A DNA stretch of 41,347 bases from Candidatus Berkelbacteria bacterium (GTDB taxonomy: Bacteria > Patescibacteriota > UBA1384 > XYA2-FULL-43-10 > 1-14-0-10-43-13). This document shows positions 36,088 to 41,347 of the stretch, in pieces (position 1 is the stretch's first letter; every line of letters begins with the position of its first letter). The stretch spans positions 17,679-59,025 of the forward strand of contig JAPLVL010000020.1 of assembly GCA_026397135.1 (NCBI GenBank). The letters run 5' to 3'. A program made the translations under genes and the position numbers. The notes beneath the pieces were generated by a model. It was given only the letters and a program-made list of their open reading frames with translations, searched no databases and was not told the DNA's origin.

Positions 36088-36837
36088 ATGAGCAAAATAA
36101 AAAATTCTCTTCTGAGTTTGAATAATCTTCGTAAAGCTTTTGGTAATTCCCTCGTTTTCGAGGCGGTCAAATCAGACTTGAAGTTGGAAATTATTCACAA
36201 GTTCGAAGCCAAAAACATTCTCATCCTCTCCCCTCACCCCGACGATGATGTCTTTGGCTGTGGCGGAACTATCGCACTCGCCAAAGAGTCAGGAGCCAAG
36301 ATCACCACCCTTTATCTGACCAATGGTCACAATTATCAGAGAGTCGAGGAGGCCAAGAAAGCGGCATTCAAGATCGGAGTTGACGATGTCTTCTTCTGGA
36401 AATTTGCAAATGGCAAACTCGAGGCAAATGATGAGACGATCGATATGCTGGACGATATTGTAAGAACTACCAAGCCAGACATCATTTTCACACCCAATTT
36501 TAGTGATCCTCACCACGATCACACAGAGACAACTAGGCTCTTGGCCCAATATCTGGCCGACGACGAAATGGCAAAATTTATAGATTGTTCAGTCTGGCAA
36601 TACGAAATTTGGCAACCAGTATATGCCAACCGTCTTGTCGTCATAGATCAAAAGATTGACTTAAAAAAGGAAGCGATTTTACTCCACAAGTCACAGCTCA
36701 AGGATCGACACTATCTAGAAGCTACTCTCGGACTCAATCAATATCGCGCCGGTATGTACGACGCCGACACATTTGCCGAAGGATTCTTCGCCGCAAACAA
36801 AAAACTATTTTTGAAGCAATCTCAAATATTTATTTGA
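36088..36837 (+). CDS. PIG-L/LmbE-family deacetylase
   Basis: NILILSPHPDDDVFGCGGTIALAKESGAKITTLYLTNGH, HHDHTET. Confidence 0.93.
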   Translation: MSKIKNSLLSLNNLRKAFGNSLVFEAVKSDLKLEIIHKFEAKNILILSPHPDDDVFGCGGTIALAKESGAKITTLYLTNGHNYQRVEEAKKAAFKIGVDDVFFWKFANGKLEANDETIDMLDDIVRTTKPDIIFTPNFSDPHHDHTETTRLLAQYLADDEMAKFIDCSVWQYEIWQPVYANRLVVIDQKIDLKKEAILLHKSQLKDRHYLEATLGLNQYRAGMYDADTFAEGFFAANKKLFLKQSQIFI

Positions 36838-36839
36838 TA

Positions 36840-36868
36840 CAAAACACCACTTTACAGGTGGTGTTTTG
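36840..36868. terminator. intrinsic terminator
   Basis: CAAAACACCACTTTACAGGTGGTGTTTTG. Confidence 0.85.
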
Positions 36869-36887
36869 GTAGGACTCAATAAATATT

Positions 36888-38291
36888 TTAGTTCAGTTTG
36901 CTAATAGCCTTTTTAACGCGCTTGAGAGACTCATCCTTGCCCAAGGCAACAGCGAGTTCGACGGGCGAGGGCGATTTTTCTGCTCCAGAGAGTGCGACCC
37001 TGACAGGCCAGAAGACATCACCATTTGTCAGTGAGTTTTCGATTACGACATATTCGAGCGCTTTCTGGACATTAAATGTACTCCACTCTTCCTCGGACTC
37101 AAATTTATCTGCAACTGCTCGTAAGGCTAAGAGAGTGCTTTTCTTTTCCGATCGTTTGAAGACGAGCATAGTAGCGGGATAATCAGGTTCCTTTCGCAAT
37201 TCCAAAATATAATCAGCCGCCCCTTTCAAGGTACTAAATCCACCCCGGCCAATCAGATCTAACTCATCGTCGGAAATATCCTTAAGAATATTTTTGATCT
37301 GGCTTCTGACTTCCGACTTCTGATTCCTGACCAACTCAGTAATGTAGTGAGTGTTGATGCTATTCAATTTTTGAATATCGAAGATCGCCGGCGCCTTGTT
37401 TAAATTCTCAATCTTAAATTCTTGTTCCAATTCGGCCAGAGAAAATATTTCTCGATCCGTCTTTGGATTCCAACCCAAAAGAGCGACAAAATTAATCAAT
37501 GCTTCTGGCAAATAACCTTCGCTGCGAAATTGCTCGACAGAAGTTGCGCCATGTCGTTTTGAGAGTTTACTTCTGTCAGGTGCCAAGATCATCGAAAAAT
37601 GACCAAATTGAGGCAATTCCCAGCCAAAAGCCTGATATAGGATGATGTGTTTTGGTGTTGACGATAGCCATTCTTCGGCTCGTAAAACTGAATTGATGCC
37701 CATCTCATGGTCATCGACGACCGATGCCAAATGATAGGTCGGGAAACCATCGGATTTCAATAAAACCTGGTCATCGAGCAAGGACAGATCAAATTCAATG
37801 TCTCCGCGCACAATGTCATGGACGACAATCTTACCGGTCTTGGGCATTTTCAGGCGGACAACGTATTCGCCCTCTTTGACATCATCAATATTTATCCTCG
37901 CTTCACGACAATGACCGGCATATCTTGGAGGTACACCCGCTTTTTCCATCTCTGCCCGATCAGCATCCAGTTTTTCTTTGGAACAAACGCAAATATACGC
38001 CTGCCCCTTTTCTACTAATTCTAGAGCGAACTTTTTGTACATTTCTAATCGTTTTGACTGGAAAACTATCTCGCCTTTATTATCAGGAATTAAGTTTAGC
38101 CAATTCATCGCTTCAATCAAGCGCTGATCTGAACCCTCGACATAGCGAGTACGGTCAGTATCTTCAATCCGCAAGAAAAACTTGCCACCAGTACTACGCG
38201 CTGCCAAATAGGCAAAAAGCGCAGTCCTAGCACTGCCAATATGCAATTCTCCGGTCGGACTCGGAGCAAAACGAGTAATAATTGATTTCAT
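36888..38291 (-). CDS. gltX: glutamyl-tRNA synthetase
   Basis: TRFAPSPTGELHIGSARTALFAYLAARSTGGKFFLRIEDTDRTR, KLSKRHGATSVEQF. Confidence 0.96.
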   Translation of the reverse strand: MKSIITRFAPSPTGELHIGSARTALFAYLAARSTGGKFFLRIEDTDRTRYVEGSDQRLIEAMNWLNLIPDNKGEIVFQSKRLEMYKKFALELVEKGQAYICVCSKEKLDADRAEMEKAGVPPRYAGHCREARINIDDVKEGEYVVRLKMPKTGKIVVHDIVRGDIEFDLSLLDDQVLLKSDGFPTYHLASVVDDHEMGINSVLRAEEWLSSTPKHIILYQAFGWELPQFGHFSMILAPDRSKLSKRHGATSVEQFRSEGYLPEALINFVALLGWNPKTDREIFSLAELEQEFKIENLNKAPAIFDIQKLNSINTHYITELVRNQKSEVRSQIKNILKDISDDELDLIGRGGFSTLKGAADYILELRKEPDYPATMLVFKRSEKKSTLLALRAVADKFESEEEWSTFNVQKALEYVVIENSLTNGDVFWPVRVALSGAEKSPSPVELAVALGKDESLKRVKKAISKLN

Positions 38292-38334
38292 AAATTAAAA
38301 CTAACACAAATAGATGAGAAAATAAATATTAAAT

Positions 38335-38364
38335 TCGCCCTCACTCCGTTTGGAGTGAGGGCGA
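38335..38364 (-). terminator. strong terminator-like hairpin
   Basis: CGCCCTCACTCC-GTTT-GGAGTGAGGGCG. Confidence 0.75.
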
Positions 38365-38370
38365 TACGAT

Positions 38371-38784
38371 TTATTTCTTGGCCAGGTATTGGTCTGCGTC
38401 GGGCTTAATGTCTTTCTTGTTGAAATAGACAAGATCCAGAAGCATTGATTCCTTGTCAAATTCAAAAATATCAATGCAACCGCCTTCGGTGCGGGCTATT
38501 ATTACTAACCCCAACCCTTGTACGGCTTCTTTACGACTGAATATAACTCCACTTATGATTGTGAAATATTCAATCTGCAGCGTCTTCGCCTTGTCTGGCA
38601 GGAAGATGTGCCCGAATACCGGACCGGTTGCCAACCGATACAGCTGACAGAGATCCATGCATGTCACCACAGCAGATGCCGTGCCACTGGCGAAGGCATG
38701 ACCGGAATGGACTGAATTGCTGAGTCCACAGACCAGCTCAACATCAGTCCGAGGCAAAGTGATCGGGATCCGATAAACTGCCAT
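38371..38784 (-). CDS. hypothetical protein, 137 aa
   Basis: AAAGGAGG SD, near-consensus promoter, terminator. Confidence 0.75.
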   Translation of the reverse strand: MAVYRIPITLPRTDVELVCGLSNSVHSGHAFASGTASAVVTCMDLCQLYRLATGPVFGHIFLPDKAKTLQIEYFTIISGVIFSRKEAVQGLGLVIIARTEGGCIDIFEFDKESMLLDLVYFNKKDIKPDADQYLAKK

Positions 38785-38816
38785 ATTGTCCTCCTTTGGC
38801 AGAGTATTCTATCTGT

Positions 38817-38845
38817 ATTTTAGCATTTTTTACTATTTTTGTCAA
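38817..38845 (-). promoter_or_regulatory. sigma70-like promoter TTGACA-N17-TAAAAT (minus)
   Basis: ATTTTA(38817-38822)/TGTCAA(38840-38845). Confidence 0.8.
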
Positions 38846-38917
38846 CGCAGCTCAACTCTTTCAGACTTCTTTGAACTATTTAGGACTGTGCCCTTTTCGC
38901 TTTTAGCATATATTTAA

Positions 38918-39280
38918 CTATCCCTCGACCGCATTCTCAATATGTTCGATCCTTGGGACATGCTGTGAATAATCGACACCAATTACATCAATTCTGATTG
39001 CTCTGCCTGAATATTTTTGCTCAATCGCCCTGGCCAGCAATCTCAATTTGTTTTGCTTGGCAAATCGAACCAAATCTTGAGCCAGGCCAAATCCGCTGCC
39101 TTTCACAGTTTTGACCTCTACTATCACGACAACCTTCTGTTTCTCGGCCAAAATATCAATCTCGCCAAACGGAAAAGATAAATTCCGTCCCAAAATCTTA
39201 TAGCCTTTTTGAAGCAGGTAGCTAGTTGCGTAATCTTCACCAGCATTGCCAGTGACCTTGTTATCTTTTTTGTTATACAT
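38918..39280 (-). CDS. YraN/UPF0102 family nuclease-like protein
   Basis: GNAGEDYATSYLLQKGYKILGRNLSFPFGEIDILAEKQKVVVIVEVKT. Confidence 0.9.
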   Translation of the reverse strand: MYNKKDNKVTGNAGEDYATSYLLQKGYKILGRNLSFPFGEIDILAEKQKVVVIVEVKTVKGSGFGLAQDLVRFAKQNKLRLLARAIEQKYSGRAIRIDVIGVDYSQHVPRIEHIENAVEG

Positions 39281-39357
39281 AATAAATTTATAATTTGTTT
39301 TGATCTAGTATTATTATGCGTTATTTGATAACATGCGTCAAAGAGGAGGACACCACA

Positions 39358-39777
39358 ATGCCCGAGATGGATTTTGAGATTTGGCTTATTGACGATACCG
39401 ACTTTATCCTCTCGCTACTTGAGAGGAATATCAAATACAATTTCCCGAGTTGCAGCACACTGACCTTTGAAACTGCTGCAGCTGCTCTCGAAAAATTGCA
39501 CGAGCGGGCGAGAAATGGCCAGAAACGACCTGATTACATAGTTATCGACGGTCAACTCTCCAAAGACGACCAGGAATTAGCAAGAGGAGAAAATGTCGTA
39601 GTCCGAATACGGGCTGACAATGACAATTCGTCAATATTCCTGATTGCCTTCAGCTCCAACCCAAACTCGTGCTTCGCCATGTTGAAAGCTGGCGCCAATT
39701 TACAAGTACACAAGCCCTGTTACGATCAAATCTTTGTCGCAATCGAACGCCAAACAACCAGCGGGAACTCAACATGA
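39358..39777 (+). CDS. receiver-domain-like protein
   Basis: IWLIDDTDFILSLLERNIK, DYIVIDGQL, LKAGANLQVHKP; GAGGAGG SD. Confidence 0.75.
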   Translation: MPEMDFEIWLIDDTDFILSLLERNIKYNFPSCSTLTFETAAAALEKLHERARNGQKRPDYIVIDGQLSKDDQELARGENVVVRIRADNDNSSIFLIAFSSNPNSCFAMLKAGANLQVHKPCYDQIFVAIERQTTSGNST

Positions 39778-39793
39778 GTTCCCGCAATTTTTA
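39761..39793 (+). terminator. intrinsic terminator
   Basis: GCGGGAACTCAACATGAGTTCCCGC then AATTTTT. Confidence 0.85.
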
Positions 39794-39894
39794 GCTACAA
39801 AAAAATGCCCATAAACTTTCGTCTGGACATTTTTTCGTGCTTACCGTCCGTAACTTTATACGAAGGACGGAACTCTATATAAAGCTTGGTAACT

Positions 39895-40407
39895 TTATTC
39901 TTTTTCTTCTTTTTCGACTACTCTGTCCCCCGCAACAGCTTCAACTTTGGCGGCCAATTCAGCCTCCTCAGCAGCTTTGGCGGCGGCATGAGCTTCGGCC
40001 TCGGCAGCTTTTTCTGATTCGATCTTGGCCAATTCTTCCTCAGCACCCTTCTCTTCCCAAATCTTGTTATCACGATTCAGTTCCTTGAGACGAGCATTCT
40101 TACCGGAAAGTTCGCGCATATAATACAGTTTGCTGCGACGAATCTTCGACTGTTTGATTCTCTCAACCTTCACAATGCGTGGACTGTGGAGAGGGAAAAC
40201 GCGTTCTACTCCGATGCCAAATGATTCTTTTCTGACTGTGAATGTACCATCGAGAGTCGAACCATGTTTTGTTGCGATGACAAGGCCCTCAAAAGCCTGA
40301 ATACGCTCCTTGGCACCTTCCTTGACAATAATTGAAACTTTGACAGTGTCCCCTGTCCGAATATCGGGAACATTCTTCTTCAGATATTTTTTTAGTACTT
40401 TTTCCAT
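39895..40407 (-). CDS. rplS: 50S ribosomal protein L19 with Ala/Glu-rich C-terminal extension
   Basis: VPDIRTGDTVKVSIIVKEGAKERIQAFEGLVIATKHG, YYMRELSGKNARLKE. Confidence 0.95.
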   Translation of the reverse strand: MEKVLKKYLKKNVPDIRTGDTVKVSIIVKEGAKERIQAFEGLVIATKHGSTLDGTFTVRKESFGIGVERVFPLHSPRIVKVERIKQSKIRRSKLYYMRELSGKNARLKELNRDNKIWEEKGAEEELAKIESEKAAEAEAHAAAKAAEEAELAAKVEAVAGDRVVEKEEKE

Positions 40408-40745
40408 TATTTACCTGCCTTTTTTACCTCGAGCACAGTCGAGGAGTCAGCCTCGGTTGTCTCAACCTTAGACGAATCAACATGAACAAAAGTTCTTTTG
40501 TCCTTGTTGCCGTTGAAAGCAATAACGCGCTTCTCTTGAAATCTAACGATACCGTCGATCAATGAATAAATCGTAAAATCGTCACCCATACCGACATTTT
40601 TGCCTGGGTGAAATCTGGTACCATGTTGGCGAATGATAATTCCACCAGCAGTAACAGCCTGAGCGCCAAAAACTTTGACTCCAAGACGCTTGGAGACTGA
40701 GTCTCGGCCAAGCCTAGTACTACCGGCAGCCTTCTTATGTGCCAT
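40407..40745 (-). CDS. rpmA: 50S ribosomal protein L27
   Basis: [54 protein letters not shown]. Confidence 0.96.
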   Translation of the reverse strand: MAHKKAAGSTRLGRDSVSKRLGVKVFGAQAVTAGGIIIRQHGTRFHPGKNVGMGDDFTIYSLIDGIVRFQEKRVIAFNGNKDKRTFVHVDSSKVETTEADSSTVLEVKKAGK

Positions 40746-40841
40746 TGTGAACTCCTCTTTTAATTAAACAAAACCATATCGGACATCAATTTCGTCTTAT
40801 TTGTCCCGAGCGAGAGCCGAGGGACCTTCTGAACGAAGTGA

Positions 40842-41347
40842 TTAATATTCCGCGATGGTTAGCAGGGCGATTTCTCGCTTCACTACTTGATAGTCCCGAC
40901 CATATATTAGCGGTGACTGAGGGATAGTATAACCAATTTTTTTGATTTCGTCAACACACTCACGATAAAGAGAAAAACGCTTGCCATCGGCGGTTTCAAT
41001 CAGAGGGAAAACAATCGCAAGTGAGCAAGTTGGCAAGTGAGCAAGTTGCAAGTTCCGAAAGAAATTAAGATACAATTCCTTGATTTTAACGTATTCGCCC
41101 TGAGCCGCTTTGAGACTGGGTTTGAATTTCTTCGGCTCTCCCAGGTACGGCTCGGTTACAACAATTGTTGATTGTTGGCAGTTGGCAGAAAGTAATAATT
41201 TTTTGAAATCGATAGAGGTTGCATCAGCCTGAAAAATATTTATCACTGAATTCTGACTCCTAAATCCTGTATTCTGGCTTAGCCAATCAACATTTTCTTG
41301 ACTGTCTTTGACTGCTCTTTCCGAATTATCACTGGCAAAGACATCAA
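40842..41347 (-). CDS. partial SAM-dependent (TRM11-like) methyltransferase, continues past the window edge
   Basis: in-frame upstream DVFASDNSERAVKDSQENVDWL; IVVTEPYLGEPKKF; ORF-track start at 41246 is internal. Confidence 0.7.
   Translation of the reverse strand, partial: DVFASDNSERAVKDSQENVDWLSQNTGFRSQNSVINIFQADATSIDFKKLLLSANCQQSTIVVTEPYLGEPKKFKPSLKAAQGEYVKIKELYLNFFRNLQLAHLPTCSLAIVFPLIETADGKRFSLYRECVDEIKKIGYTIPQSPLIYGRDYQVVKREIALLTIAEY

Overview
The window looks like chromosomal DNA from a Patescibacteria/CPR-type bacterium. The lineage is inferred from gene content and style and is not proven. Most genes are on the minus strand. Recognisable housekeeping genes are rsmI, rsmA/ksgA, pcrA/uvrD, rlmN, dnaB, dnaX, gltX, rplS, rpmA and a yraN-type nuclease, plus tRNA-Glu(CUC) and tRNA-Gln(CUG). 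Accessory content includes a TrmB-like regulator, a non-canonical NRAMP-type transporter, an RpfB-like G5/transglycosylase protein, an HU-domain/PilB-like ATPase fusion, a PilX-like pseudopilin, receiver proteins, a HypC-HydE-like fusion, a HelD-like helicase, a His-rich membrane protein, a mini-Ppx protein, GT4, a PIG-L deacetylase and many hypothetical proteins. The items most worth a second look are: (i) an ORF-free ~640-nt unit at 15495-16135 (minus) with its own promoter and terminator, many stems and a duplicated hairpin module, a candidate large structured ncRNA; (ii) the HU-PilB fusion with a degenerate Walker B; (iii) the HypC-radical SAM fusion; (iv) a degenerate 7-nt repeat family (GAATTAA/GAAGTAA type) that fills intergenic gaps, supplies C-terminal codons and stop codons of several genes and sits in frame inside others; (v) palindromic dispersed repeats in frame inside housekeeping genes; (vi) a -1 frame C-terminus for dnaX; (vii) near-consensus TTGACA-N17-TATAAT promoters in front of mostly uncharacterised genes. 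No CRISPR array, rRNA or transposase was seen. All calls come from reading the sequence; no database search was run.
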